DNA from: Nocardioides mangrovi
GTDB taxonomy: Bacteria > Actinomycetota > Actinomycetes > Propionibacteriales > Nocardioidaceae
DNA: 64,000 nucleotides
Assembly (NCBI RefSeq): GCF_020073815.1
Contig: NZ_JAIQZJ010000001.1
Coordinates: forward strand, 62,001-126,000
Direction of reading: 5' to 3'
A program made the translations under genes and the position numbers. The notes below the pieces were generated by a model, which saw nothing but the letters and a program-made list of their open reading frames with translations, was not told where the DNA came from and made no database searches. Position 1 is the stretch's first letter. The number at the start of each line of letters is the position of its first letter. Shown piece by piece: positions 47,549 to 55,903 of the stretch.

Positions 47549-48337
47549 ATGACCGGCGTGTGGATCCTCGTCCTCCTCGCGATCATCGTGGGCGTGGTGG
47601 TGGTCGCCCGCCGCAACGGCCAGCGCCGCGAGCTCGAGCGTCAGCGTGCCGAGCTCGAGCCGGTGCAGAAGCTGGCGGCCGAGGACGTCACCGCGCTCGG
47701 CGAGCAGCTCCAGGAGCTCGACCTCGACCTGGCCGGCCACCAGCTCGACGCCGGCCAGCGCGCCGACTACCAGCGCGCGCTCGACGCCTACGAGGCTGCG
47801 AAGACCGCGGCCGACGCGATGACCCGGCCCGACGACGTCCGCCACGTCACCGAGATCGTCGAGGACGGCCGCTACGCCATCGCGTGCGTGCGCGCGCGGG
47901 TGGCGGGGGAGCCGCTCCCGACCCGCCGGCCGCCCTGCTTCTTCGACCCGCGCCACGGGCTGTCGGTCACCGACGTGCTCTGGTCGCCGCCGAGCGGCGC
48001 GCCCCGCGACGTACCGGCGTGCGCGCTCGACGCCGAGCGCGTGCGCGCCGGCGCCGACCCGGACTCCCGGATGGTGATGGCGGGCGCCCAGCGGGTGCCC
48101 TACTACCAGGCCGGTGGCGCCTACCGCCCCTACGCCCAGGGCTACTTCGGCGCCTTCGGGCCGATGGAGCTGATGTTCGCGGGCCTGCTCTTCGGCGGCC
48201 TCGGCGGCTTCGACATGATCGGCGACGGCATCGGCGCGATCGGGGACGGCATCGGCGACCTCGGCGAGGGGATCGGAGACGCGGTGGGCGGCATCGGCGA
48301 CGGCATCGGTGACATGTTCGACGGCTTCGACTTCTGA
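47549..48337 (+). CDS. Membrane-anchored protein with glycine-aspartate repeat tail
   Basis: A 262-residue protein: an N-terminal membrane helix (MTGVWILVLLAIIVGVVVVA), a charged helical segment about 24-95, a globular part with two CxFDPR-like/PACALDAER segments, and a C-terminal run of GIGD-type repeats (about 225-262: GDGIGAIGDGIGDLGEGIGD and on). I do not recognise the family. TAGGCT is 6 nt before the ATG, suggesting a leaderless start. Its TGA overlaps the ATG of a GH114-like gene, so both are co-expressed. Confidence 0.75.
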   Translation: MTGVWILVLLAIIVGVVVVARRNGQRRELERQRAELEPVQKLAAEDVTALGEQLQELDLDLAGHQLDAGQRADYQRALDAYEAAKTAADAMTRPDDVRHVTEIVEDGRYAIACVRARVAGEPLPTRRPPCFFDPRHGLSVTDVLWSPPSGAPRDVPACALDAERVRAGADPDSRMVMAGAQRVPYYQAGGAYRPYAQGYFGAFGPMELMFAGLLFGGLGGFDMIGDGIGAIGDGIGDLGEGIGDAVGGIGDGIGDMFDGFDF

Positions 48338-49071
48338 TGTCCCTCCTCACCACGCTCGCTGCCGTGGCCGCGCTCGCCGTCACGCCGCTGCCCACCGGCA
48401 CCGACGTCGACTACCAGCTCGGCGGCGACCGCCCGGTCCCCGCCCACGTCGGGATCGTGGCCCGCGACCGCGAGTCCGCGCCGATCGACGGCAAGTACAA
48501 CGTCTGCTACGTCAACGGCTTCCAGACCCAGTCCAACGAGAGGAAGTTCTGGAAGAAGCACTGGAACCTCGTGCTCAAGAAGAACGGCAAGGCGGTCGAG
48601 GACTCCGCGTGGGGCGAGTGGCTGCTCGACGTCCGCACCGCGAGCAAGCGTGAGAGGCTCGCGCGCATCGTCGGCCGGTGGACCGACGGCTGCGCCGACG
48701 ACGGGTACGACGCGGTCGAGTTCGACAACCTCGACTCCTTCACCCGCAGCCACCACCTGATCACCAAGAAGGAGGCGGTCGCGTACGCCGGCCTCCTCGT
48801 CGATGCCGCGCACGACGCGGGGCTGGCCGCGGGGCAGAAGAACCTCGCGGGCTTCGACGGCACCTCGATCGGCTACGACTTCGCGGTCGCCGAGGAGTGC
48901 GGTCGCTACCGCGAGTGCGCGTCGTACACGAAGTTCTACGGTGACCGGGTGCTCGCGATCGAGTACCGGCGGCAGGACTTCCGGTGGACCTGCCAGCACG
49001 TCGGGGACGACCTTCCGGTGGTGCTCCGCGACCGCAACCTCACCACCCACGGCGTGCGGAAGTGGTGTTGA
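48337..49071 (+). CDS. Endo-alpha-1,4-polygalactosaminidase-like (GH114) secreted protein
   Basis: A 244-residue TIM-barrel-like protein with a weak signal peptide (MSLLTTLAAVAALAVTPL). Family features include YNVCYVNGFQTQSN, AWGEWLLDVR, GYDAVEFDNLDSF (probable catalytic acid in the DNLD block), AGLAAGQKNLAG and VAEECGRYRECASYTKFY. GH114 enzymes cleave polygalactosamine and related surface glycans. Its start overlaps the preceding gene and its stop the next, giving a three-gene operon. Confidence 0.82.
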   Translation: MSLLTTLAAVAALAVTPLPTGTDVDYQLGGDRPVPAHVGIVARDRESAPIDGKYNVCYVNGFQTQSNERKFWKKHWNLVLKKNGKAVEDSAWGEWLLDVRTASKRERLARIVGRWTDGCADDGYDAVEFDNLDSFTRSHHLITKKEAVAYAGLLVDAAHDAGLAAGQKNLAGFDGTSIGYDFAVAEECGRYRECASYTKFYGDRVLAIEYRRQDFRWTCQHVGDDLPVVLRDRNLTTHGVRKWC

Positions 49072-49853
49072 GGGAGCAGGGCCTGCACACCACGACCCTC
49101 GGTGCGCGCGGCCCCCTCGTCGCCTTCTGCCACGGGCTCTTCGGGCAGGGCAAGAACTGGACCTCGATCGCCAAGGCGGTCGCCGAGGACCACCGGGTGC
49201 TGCTGGTCGACATGCCCCACCACGGGCGCTCGACGTGGCCCGACCACTTCGACTACGTCGACGTCGCCGACCGGGTCGCCGAGCTCTTCGACCCCGAGGA
49301 CCCCGTGGCGCTGGTCGGCCACTCGATGGGCGGCAAGGCGGCGATGGTGCTCGCGCTTCGCCACCCCGAGCTCGTCGAGCGGCTCTGCGTCGTCGACGTC
49401 TCGCCGGTGGACTACGAGTCGGCCAGCGAGTTCGCCGGCTACATCCGGGCGATGCTCGCCCTCGACCTGACCACGATCGAGCGCCGCTCCGACGCCGACG
49501 CCGCCCTGGCCGATGCGGTCCGCTCGCCCACGGTGCGCAGCTTCCTGCTGCAGAACCTGCGCCGCGAGGACGACGGCACCTGGTCCTGGCAGCCCAACCT
49601 CGAGGTGCTCGGCCGCGACATCGCCGCGCTCAGCGGCTGGCCGGAGGACCGGCTCGCCGGAGCGGCGCCGTACGACGGTCGCACGCTGTGGATCAACGGC
49701 GAGACCTCCGACTACGTCCGTCCCGACTACGTCGCCGCCATGGACCGGTGGTTCCCGCGCAACCGCCGGGTGACCATCAAGGGCGCCGGCCACTGGGTGC
49801 ACTCCGAGCAGCCGGCCGTCTTCACCGAGGTGCTGCGCCGCTTCCTGGCGTGA
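49065..49853 (+). CDS. Alpha/beta hydrolase
   Basis: A 262-residue alpha/beta fold esterase of the YbfF/lipase-like group. The nucleophile is the serine in ALVGHSMGGKAAMVL (about residue 86), and the C-terminal GAGHWVHSEQP holds the catalytic histidine; the acid is probably the D in SDYVRPDY. The start is uncertain: GTG at 49062 or 49065 and TTG at 49068 all overlap the GH114 stop; I use 49065. Substrate unknown. Confidence 0.85.
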   Translation: MLREQGLHTTTLGARGPLVAFCHGLFGQGKNWTSIAKAVAEDHRVLLVDMPHHGRSTWPDHFDYVDVADRVAELFDPEDPVALVGHSMGGKAAMVLALRHPELVERLCVVDVSPVDYESASEFAGYIRAMLALDLTTIERRSDADAALADAVRSPTVRSFLLQNLRREDDGTWSWQPNLEVLGRDIAALSGWPEDRLAGAAPYDGRTLWINGETSDYVRPDYVAAMDRWFPRNRRVTIKGAGHWVHSEQPAVFTEVLRRFLA

Positions 49854-49866
49854 GCCGGGCGCGGGC

Positions 49867-50409
49867 TCAGGAGTCGCCGGCCTGCCGGGCCCGGTAGGCC
49901 GCGACCGCGTTGCGGTTGCCGCACGCGGTCGAGCAGAAGCGCTTGGACCGGTTGCGGGAGAGGTCGAGGACGATGCCGTCGCAGTCCTCGTCGGCGCAGA
50001 CCCCGAAGCGGGACATCTCGTCGTCCCGGACCACGTCCAGCATGGCCATCGCGGTGTCGACCACGATCCGGGTCGCGGGTGCGGCATGCTCGGGGACGGC
50101 GTGCAGGTGCCAGTCCCAGGGTCCGTGCCGGACCAGCTGGGGCACCGCTCCCGCCTCGGCGAGCAGCTCGTTGACCAGCGCCGCCGCGTCGTCGCGGGGT
50201 GCGGAGAGCAGCTGGTAGAGCACGGGGCGGACGGCGCGGACGCTCTCGAGCTCGTCCTCGCCGGCGGACCGGTGCTCGGTGAACATGTGGTCGGCGTACC
50301 ACGCGTCGAGCTCCTCGACCGTGGCCAGGGTGTCGTGCCCGACGACGCCGGAGTTCACCAGGACCACTGCCGCCTGCAGCATGATCTTGGTGTCATCCGT
50401 CAACGCCAC
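49867..50409 (-). CDS. CGNR zinc-finger transcriptional regulator (ABATE family)
   Basis: A 180-residue protein with an N-terminal ABATE-type helical domain (TLATVEELDAWYADH, RPVLYQLLSAPRDDAAALVNELLAEAG) and a C-terminal CGNR finger: FGVCADEDCDGIVLDLSRNRSKRFCSTACGNRNAVAAYR, with four cysteines and the CGNR motif. These are putative DNA-binding, ligand-sensing regulators. The GTG has TAATCT 6 nt upstream. It is divergent from an EamA exporter across a 40-bp region with a perfect palindrome, so it probably controls both. Confidence 0.88.
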   Translation of the reverse strand: MALTDDTKIMLQAAVVLVNSGVVGHDTLATVEELDAWYADHMFTEHRSAGEDELESVRAVRPVLYQLLSAPRDDAAALVNELLAEAGAVPQLVRHGPWDWHLHAVPEHAAPATRIVVDTAMAMLDVVRDDEMSRFGVCADEDCDGIVLDLSRNRSKRFCSTACGNRNAVAAYRARQAGDS

Positions 50410-50420
50410 GATGACAGATT

Positions 50421-50430
50421 ACCGATCGGT
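50421..50430 (+). promoter_or_regulatory. Palindrome between the CGNR and EamA genes
   Basis: ACCGATCGGT, perfect 10-bp palindrome, centrally placed in the 40-bp space between divergent starts at 50409 and 50450. It lies between the two -10 boxes, TAATCT on the minus strand (50421-50416) and TAGCAT on the plus strand (50437-50442). Candidate operator for the CGNR regulator. Confidence 0.5.
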
Positions 50431-50449
50431 CCGCCCTAGCATCATCCCA

Positions 50450-51436
50450 ATGACGAGATTGGCCGAGGACCCGCTGCCCCGGGAGGTCGTCGCGGAGCCG
50501 TCGCGGCTGGCGGCCGGACTGGTCTTCGCCGTGATCTCGGCCGGCACCTTCGGCATGTCCGGCGCGCTCGCCCGCCCGCTGCTCGACGCGGGCTGGAGCG
50601 CGGGCGCGATCGTGCTGGTCCGGGTGCTGATCGGGGCGGTCGTGCTGCTGCCTGCGGCGCTGGTGGCCCTTCGCGGCCGGTGGAGAGCGCTGCGCCGCAA
50701 CGCGGGGATGATCCTCGTCTACGGCGCCGTCGCGGTCGCCGGCACGCAGTTCTGCTACTTCTCCGCCGTCCAGTACATGCAGGTCGGCCCGGCGCTGCTG
50801 ATCGAGTACACCGCCCCGGTCGCGGTCGTCGCGTGGCAGTGGGTGCGGCACGGGCAGCGGCCCGGTCCGCTGACCGTGGTCGGCGCCGGGGTCGCCGCCG
50901 TCGGCCTGGTGCTCGTGCTCGACCTGCTCTCCGGCGCCGACCTCGACCCGGCCGGGGTGCTGTGGGCGCTGGCGGCGATGATCGGCGCGGCGATGTACTT
51001 CGTGATGTCCGCCGACGGCGACAACGGGCTGCCCCCGATCGCCCTGGCCTCCGGCGGACTCCTCGTCGGGGCCGCCGCGCTCGGCCTCGCCGGGCTGGTC
51101 GGCGTGCTCCCGATGCACACCGCCCACGACGCCGTCACGTACGCCGGCAGCACGGTCGACTGGTGGGTGCCGATGGTCCTGCTGGGCGTGGTGACCGCGG
51201 CCGCGCCGTACGCGACCGGGATCGCCGCGAGCCGGCGGCTGGGCTCGCGGCTCGCGTCCTTCGTGGCGCTGCTCGAGGTGGTCTCGGCCGTGCTCTGGGC
51301 GTGGCTGCTGCTCGACCAGCTCCCGCGCGCGGTGCAGCTGGCCGGCGGCCTGCTGATCCTGGCCGGTGTGGTCGTGGTGAAGCTGGGGGAGCGGGCTACC
51401 GCGCGTCCTGCCGGCGCACCCACACCTCCCGGATGA
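50450..51436 (+). CDS. EamA family transporter (DMT)
   Basis: A 328-residue drug/metabolite transporter with ten hydrophobic helices and two EamA repeats (about 20-155 and 165-305). It is of the RhaT/YdcZ-like exporter type; ISAGTFGMSGALARPLLDAG opens the first repeat. TAGCAT is 7 nt before the ATG, a probable leaderless start. It is divergent from a CGNR regulator. Substrate unknown. The 3' end overlaps the AI-2E-like gene by 41 bp. Confidence 0.9.
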   Translation: MTRLAEDPLPREVVAEPSRLAAGLVFAVISAGTFGMSGALARPLLDAGWSAGAIVLVRVLIGAVVLLPAALVALRGRWRALRRNAGMILVYGAVAVAGTQFCYFSAVQYMQVGPALLIEYTAPVAVVAWQWVRHGQRPGPLTVVGAGVAAVGLVLVLDLLSGADLDPAGVLWALAAMIGAAMYFVMSADGDNGLPPIALASGGLLVGAAALGLAGLVGVLPMHTAHDAVTYAGSTVDWWVPMVLLGVVTAAAPYATGIAASRRLGSRLASFVALLEVVSAVLWAWLLLDQLPRAVQLAGGLLILAGVVVVKLGERATARPAGAPTPPG

Positions 51437-52481
51437 GCATCAGGATCGAGGCCGCGGTCGGGATCGCGAGCAGCGCGCCGACCACGCCGAAGAGCGCGGC
51501 GCCGACCAGCGCCGCGATCACGGTGAGCGCGCCGGGGATGTCGACCGACTTCGACATCACGCGCGGGTAGATCACGTAGTTCTCGACCTGCTGGTAGACC
51601 ACGTAGAAGACGATGCACGCGAGGCCGATCTTCCAGTCCTCGGCGAAGGCGATCGCGGTGACGATGACCGCGCCGATGGTGGCACCGATCATCGGGATCA
51701 CGTCGAGCAGCGCGACCACGAAGGCGAGTGCCACGGCGTACTCGCTCAGGCCGGCGAAGAAGAGGAAGACCAGCGACGACAGACCGGCGCACAGGGCGAC
51801 CAGGAAGGCACCGGACACGTAGCCGCCGACGCTGCGGAAGATCCGGTTGCCGAGGCGGCTGACCCGGTCGCGGCGCGAGGCCGGGGCCAGGCGCCAGAGC
51901 GCGGACTTGATGGTCTCGAGCCCGGCCAGGAAGTAGAGCGTCAGCACGACGATCACGAAGGCGTTGAAGAGCGCCCCCACGACGGCCAGGCCGATGCCGA
52001 CGGCACCGCCGAAGATGGCGCCGGCGAAGTCGCCGGTGGTGACGTAGTCCTGGATCTTGTCGATGACGTCGTACTCGTCGTCGAGGCGCTGCACCTGCCG
52101 GTTGCGCTGCAGCTCGTCGAGCCAGTGCGGCACGTTGTCCGTCAGGGAGTTCACCTGGTCGACGATCACCGGCACGATCGCGACGAGGAACAGCGCGACC
52201 GCGGCCAGGAACGCGACGATCACCGTGAAGACGGCGTACGAGCGACGCATGCCGTGCCGCTCGAAGAAGCGCACCGCGGGGTCGAGCCCCGCCGCCAGGA
52301 ACATCGAGACCACGATGAGCATGAGGGTCGAGCCGATGGCTTGGACGTGCATCGCCAGCCAGACCGCGGCCAGGACCCCGAGGCCGCCGATGAAGCCGAC
52401 GTAGAAGGGTGCCCGGTGGTCGAGGGGCGGACCCGGCTCGCCGAGGTCGTCGTCGGCCTCGGTGAGGGGGCCGTCGCTCAT
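51396..52481 (-). CDS. AI-2E family (PerM-like) membrane protein
   Basis: A 361-residue protein of the AI-2E/PerM transporter family. It has about eight helices, with family segments ILIV-type MLIVVSMFLAAGLDPAVRFFERHGMRRSYAV, a long cytoplasmic loop DELQRNRQVQRLDDEYDVIDKIQDYV, and VALLDVIPMIGATIGAVI and YPRVMSKSVDIPGALTVIAAL at the C-terminal half. Members are proposed permeases, some exporting AI-2; the substrate here is unknown. It lies downstream of a DivIVA-like gene on the same strand, 68 bp away. Confidence 0.9.
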   Translation of the reverse strand: MSDGPLTEADDDLGEPGPPLDHRAPFYVGFIGGLGVLAAVWLAMHVQAIGSTLMLIVVSMFLAAGLDPAVRFFERHGMRRSYAVFTVIVAFLAAVALFLVAIVPVIVDQVNSLTDNVPHWLDELQRNRQVQRLDDEYDVIDKIQDYVTTGDFAGAIFGGAVGIGLAVVGALFNAFVIVVLTLYFLAGLETIKSALWRLAPASRRDRVSRLGNRIFRSVGGYVSGAFLVALCAGLSSLVFLFFAGLSEYAVALAFVVALLDVIPMIGATIGAVIVTAIAFAEDWKIGLACIVFYVVYQQVENYVIYPRVMSKSVDIPGALTVIAALVGAALFGVVGALLAIPTAASILMLIREVWVRRQDAR

Positions 52482-52548
52482 GCGGGGTCCCCGCGGAAGT
52501 GCGCGCTGGAGGAGCGGAGCGGGGGAAGCGCGCAGTGGGGTGGGGTGA

Positions 52549-53778
52549 TCACTCCTCGTCCTTGCCGAAGCCGGCGACGACGTCACGGAGGGAGGCGAGC
52601 TGGGCGGTGATGGCGTCGCGGCGCTTGGCCATCCGGTCGACCTCGGCGCGGACCGCGGCCAGCTCGCGCTCGGCCTCGGCGGTGCCGGTCGAGGCGATCG
52701 ACTCGGCCTGGGTGCGCGCGGAGGTGACGATCTGCTCGGCCTCGCGGCGGGCGCGGGAGAGCAGCGCCTCGGCCTCGGTGGTCGCCTGGGTGCGGTGCTC
52801 GGTGGCCTGGGCGGTGGCGGCCCGGGCGCGGTCCTCGGCGGCCGCGGCGCGCTCCTCGGCCTCCTCGACCAGGCGGCGGGTCTCTGCGGTGGCGCTCGCG
52901 TGGTGGTCGGTCGCCTCCCGGGCGAGCCGCTCCTTCTCCACGGCGAGCGCGCGCCGGGCCTCCTGGACCTCGCGGTCGGCGGCGGCGCGCAGCTGCTCGG
53001 CCTCGCGCTTGGTGGAGGTGCGCTGCTCGTTGGTCTCCTGGTCGGCGGCCAGCCGCAGCTGGTCGGCCTCGCGCTTGGCGGAGGCGATCAGGTCGGCGGC
53101 CTCGCTGCGGGCCAGCGAGCGCTCCTGCTCGGCGTCGGCCATCAGGCGGGCGCGGTTCTCGTCCAGCTCCTTGAGCTGGACCAGGCGCATGTCCTCGGCC
53201 TCGCGGGCCGCGTCGGCGCGGGTCGCCTTGGCGTCGCGGGTCGCCTGCTCGCGGATCTCGGCGGCGTCACGCTCGGCGTTGTCGCGGACCTCGCCCGCCT
53301 CCTCCTCGGCCAGACGGAGCATCGCGCTCGCGCGGCCGCCGAGGCCGGCGTACGACGGGTTCTCGTGCTCGTCGAGCTGCTGCTGCAGCGACTGGACCTG
53401 CTTCTCCAGCTCGAGCGCGCGCTGCTCGGACTCCCCGAGGCTGCGGCTCAGGCCGGCCTTCTCGGTGGCGAGCTGCTGCACGCGGGCGTCGACAGCGGTC
53501 TTGTCGTAGCCGCCGCGCCGGACCATCGGGAAGGTGCCCGCCGCGCCGCCCACGGCAGCCTGCGACGGAGCGGCGGCCGGGGGGAGGACCGGCGCCGGGG
53601 CCGGGGCCGGGGTCGCGGCCGCGGGGCGCGGCTGCGCGGGCGGCTGGGTACGGGCAGGCTGCTCCCGCGGGGGCACCGCGGGCATCACCTGGGTGGAGTC
53701 ATCGTCGGCGACCGCAGCGTCCGCCGTGGCGTCCTCCGGCTCGTTGTCGTCGAAGATGGACAGTCCCTGGTCGCTCAT
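52549..53778 (-). CDS. DivIVA-like coiled-coil protein
   Basis: A 409-residue protein. An acidic N-terminus is followed by a Pro/Ala-rich disordered stretch (about 35-80), then a short DivIVA-like motif (RRGGYDKTAVDARVQQLATEKAGLSRSL, where GYD replaces the RGYDxxQVD lipid-binding segment) and nearly 270 residues of continuous coiled coil rich in Ala, Glu and Arg, in near-heptad repeats such as ADAEQERSLARSEAADLIASAKREADQL. This resembles Wag31/DivIVA and filament proteins of polar-growing actinobacteria. It is not the main DivIVA, judging by length and the diverged start; a polar scaffold role is inferred. Confidence 0.78.
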   Translation of the reverse strand: MSDQGLSIFDDNEPEDATADAAVADDDSTQVMPAVPPREQPARTQPPAQPRPAAATPAPAPAPVLPPAAAPSQAAVGGAAGTFPMVRRGGYDKTAVDARVQQLATEKAGLSRSLGESEQRALELEKQVQSLQQQLDEHENPSYAGLGGRASAMLRLAEEEAGEVRDNAERDAAEIREQATRDAKATRADAAREAEDMRLVQLKELDENRARLMADAEQERSLARSEAADLIASAKREADQLRLAADQETNEQRTSTKREAEQLRAAADREVQEARRALAVEKERLAREATDHHASATAETRRLVEEAEERAAAAEDRARAATAQATEHRTQATTEAEALLSRARREAEQIVTSARTQAESIASTGTAEAERELAAVRAEVDRMAKRRDAITAQLASLRDVVAGFGKDEE

Positions 53779-53874
53779 GCGGCGCTACCTCTTCCGGCGG
53801 GTCGATCGGGTGTTGACGCCCAGTGTTGCGGATGAGACCGCGGGATCACAGGCCGGGTTGCCGTGAAATCGCAA

Positions 53875-53900
53875 GGAACCCCCGGCGGACCGGGGGTTCC
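53875..53900 (-). terminator. Terminator hairpin after ccr
   Basis: A perfect 11-bp stem, GGAACCCCCGG (53875-53885) and CCGGGGGTTCC (53890-53900), with a 4-nt loop. It is 18 bp downstream of the ccr stop on the minus strand, followed there by TTGCGATTTC. It separates ccr from the DivIVA-like gene. Confidence 0.7.
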
Positions 53901-53918
53901 TGCGTGGCTGGTCCGGGA

Positions 53919-55259
53919 TCAGACGCCGCGGAAGCGGTTGATCGCGTCGAGGTGCTTCGCGCGCATCTCCTGGTCGCGGACGCCGAGGCCCTCCTCGGGC
54001 GCCAGGCAGAGCACGCCGACCTTGCCCTGGTGGGCGTTGTGGTGCACGTCGAGCGCGGCCTGGCCGACCTCGTCGAGGGTGTAGGTCTTCGACAGGGTCG
54101 GGTGGATCTTGCCCTGGGCGATGAGGCGGTTGGCCTCGTAGGCCTCGCGGTAGTTGGCGAAGTGGCTCGAGACGATCCGCTTGAGGTTCATCCACAGGTA
54201 GCGGTTGTCGTACTCGTGCATGAAGCCCGTGGTCGAGGCGCAGGTGGTGATGGTGCCGCCCTTGCGGGTCACGTAGACCGAGGCGCCGAAGGTCTCCCGG
54301 CCGGGGTGCTCGAAGACGATGTCGATGTCCTCGCCGCCGGTGAGCTCGCGGATCTTCTTGCCGAGGCGCTGCCACTCCTTGGGGTTCTGCTGGGTGTTGT
54401 CCTCGTTCCAGAACTGCCACTTCTCCTCGGAGCGGTTGATCACCATCTCCGCGCCCATCGACCGAACGATCTTGGCCTTCTCCTCGTTGGAGACCACGCA
54501 GATCGGGTTGGCGCCGCCGTTGAGGGCGTACTGCGTCGCGAAGCCGCCGAGGCCACCGGAGGCGCCCCAGATCAGGACGTTGTCGCCCTGCTTCATCTGG
54601 CCGGCGTTCTTCGACACCAGCTGGCGGTAGGCCGTGGCGTTGACCAGGCCGGGGGAGGCGGCCTCCTCCCAGGTGAGGTGCGCCGGCTTCGCGAGCAGCT
54701 GGTTGGACTTGACCAGGGCGATGTGCGCGAGGCCGCCGAAGTTGGTCTCGAAGCCCCAGATCCGCTGCTGCGGGTCCATCATCGTGTCGTCGTGACCGGC
54801 GGGGTCCTCGAGCTCGACGGACAGGCAGTGCGCGACGACCTCGGCGCCCGGCTTCCAGGCGGTGACGCCGGGGCCGGTCTTGAGCACGACGCCCGCGAGG
54901 TCGGAGCCGACCACGTGGTAGGGCAGGTCGTGGCGCTTGGTCAGCTCCGAGAGGCGGCCGTAGCGCTCGAGGAAGCCGAAGGTGGAGACCGGCTCGAAGA
55001 TCGAGGTCCAGACGGTGTTGTAGTTGATGGCGCTCGCCATCACCGCGACCAGCGCCTCTCCCGGGCCGAGCTCGGGCAGCGCGACGTCCTCGACGTGGAG
55101 CGACTTGCGGGGGTCCTTGTCGCGGCTGTCGATGCCCTCGAACATGTCGACGTCGTCCTTGTGGACGGTCGCGGCGCGGTAGTGGTCGGGGATCTCGAGG
55201 TTTGCGAAGTCCTCAGAGGCAGTGTCGCCTGCCTGGATCGCGTCGAGGATGTGCTGCAC
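53919..55259 (-). CDS. ccr: Crotonyl-CoA carboxylase/reductase
   Basis: A 446-residue medium-chain dehydrogenase/reductase enzyme that reductively carboxylates crotonyl-CoA with NADPH and CO2 to ethylmalonyl-CoA. Family segments are AINYNTVWTSIFEP, YHVVGSDLAGVV, WGFETNFGGLAHIALVKSNQLLAKP, VLIWGASGGLGGFATQYA, FEHPGRETFGASVYV and GTITTCASTTGFMHEYDNRYLWMNLKRIVSSHFANYREAYEAN, with the residues for CO2 binding (the NxxG...H region). AGGAG precedes the ATG. It is upstream of a hairpin and downstream of a mutase-linked epimerase in a cluster for ethylmalonyl-CoA metabolism. Confidence 0.97.
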   Translation of the reverse strand: MQHILDAIQAGDTASEDFANLEIPDHYRAATVHKDDVDMFEGIDSRDKDPRKSLHVEDVALPELGPGEALVAVMASAINYNTVWTSIFEPVSTFGFLERYGRLSELTKRHDLPYHVVGSDLAGVVLKTGPGVTAWKPGAEVVAHCLSVELEDPAGHDDTMMDPQQRIWGFETNFGGLAHIALVKSNQLLAKPAHLTWEEAASPGLVNATAYRQLVSKNAGQMKQGDNVLIWGASGGLGGFATQYALNGGANPICVVSNEEKAKIVRSMGAEMVINRSEEKWQFWNEDNTQQNPKEWQRLGKKIRELTGGEDIDIVFEHPGRETFGASVYVTRKGGTITTCASTTGFMHEYDNRYLWMNLKRIVSSHFANYREAYEANRLIAQGKIHPTLSKTYTLDEVGQAALDVHHNAHQGKVGVLCLAPEEGLGVRDQEMRAKHLDAINRFRGV

Positions 55260-55301
55260 GTCGGCTCCTGGGTGGGTCAGGGTCGGGCTTTGGCGGGGAG
55301 A

Positions 55302-55315
55302 TTACCCATCGGTAA
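55302..55315 (-). promoter_or_regulatory. TTACC-N4-GGTAA dyad at the ccr promoter
   Basis: TTACCCATCGGTAA, a perfect TTACY-N4-RGTAA dyad. On the minus strand it overlaps TAATCT (55304-55299), the likely -10 of ccr, about 40 nt before the ATG. Similar dyads precede meaA, the thiolase and the dehydrogenase. Confidence 0.65.
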
Positions 55316-55343
55316 CCGTGGGCGACACCCTCCGCGGTGTGAC

Positions 55344-55787
55344 TTATTTCGCGGGCTCGACGAGCTCGACGAGGACGCCGCCGGCATCCTTGGGGTGGAT
55401 GAAGTTGATCCGCGAGTCCGAGGTGCCGCGGCGCGGCTCGTCGTACAGCAGGCGCACGCCGCGCTCGCGCAGGATCGCGCAGACCTCGTCGACGTCGACG
55501 ACGCGGTAGGCCATCTGCTGGATGCCCGGGCCCTTGCTGTCGAGGAACTTCGCGATCGTGGACTGCTCGTTGAGCGGCGCGAGCAGCTGGATGTGGGAGC
55601 CGGAGTCGCCGACGGCCATCATGGCCTCGCGCACGCCCTGCTCCTCGTTGACCTCCTGGTGCGCCAGGCGCATGCCGTAGGTGCCCTCGTAGAAGGCGAT
55701 CGCGGCGTCGAGGTCGGGCACGGCGATGCCGACGTGGTCGATGGCGGTGAAGAGGTGCGTGGCGGCGTCCAGACTCATGCCGGACAT
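55344..55787 (-). CDS. mce: Methylmalonyl-/ethylmalonyl-CoA epimerase (VOC family)
   Basis: A 147-residue vicinal-oxygen-chelate enzyme that interconverts (S)- and (R)-malonyl-CoA derivatives. It has the metal ligands of the epimerases: H18 in [19 protein letters not shown], the H/Q in [10 protein letters not shown] and the E in VLVELVEP. The segment [18 protein letters not shown] and FIHPKDAGG are family features. The start is uncertain between ATG codons at 55787 and 55778. It is divergent from the thiolase gene and upstream of ccr, and is thought to work on methylmalonyl- and ethylmalonyl-CoA. Confidence 0.92.
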   Translation of the reverse strand: MSGMSLDAATHLFTAIDHVGIAVPDLDAAIAFYEGTYGMRLAHQEVNEEQGVREAMMAVGDSGSHIQLLAPLNEQSTIAKFLDSKGPGIQQMAYRVVDVDEVCAILRERGVRLLYDEPRRGTSDSRINFIHPKDAGGVLVELVEPAK

Positions 55788-55848
55788 GGTCGTACGGCGC
55801 GGGGCCGGCCGCGAGTGCGTGTGACATGTTCCACCCTCGCCCCGCAGG

Positions 55849-55862
55849 TGACCCGTGGGTAG
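55849..55862 (+). promoter_or_regulatory. TGACC-N4-GGTAG dyad at the thiolase promoter
   Basis: TGACCCGTGGGTAG matches the shared dyad at 8 of 10 defined positions and overlaps TAGGGT (55860-55865), a plausible -10 of the thiolase-meaB operon. The divergent epimerase could also be affected. The thiolase ATG has GGAGG upstream. Confidence 0.5.
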
Positions 55863-55903
55863 GGTCGGCGACAGGACCACCCCTTGATCTCTGGAGGCTT
55901 GTC

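Noticed and set aside
48224..48334. GIGD-coding repeats at the end of the membrane protein gene as a CRISPR-like or satellite array
   Set aside because: They are in-frame codons for a glycine-aspartate repeat, with no spacers and varied bases.
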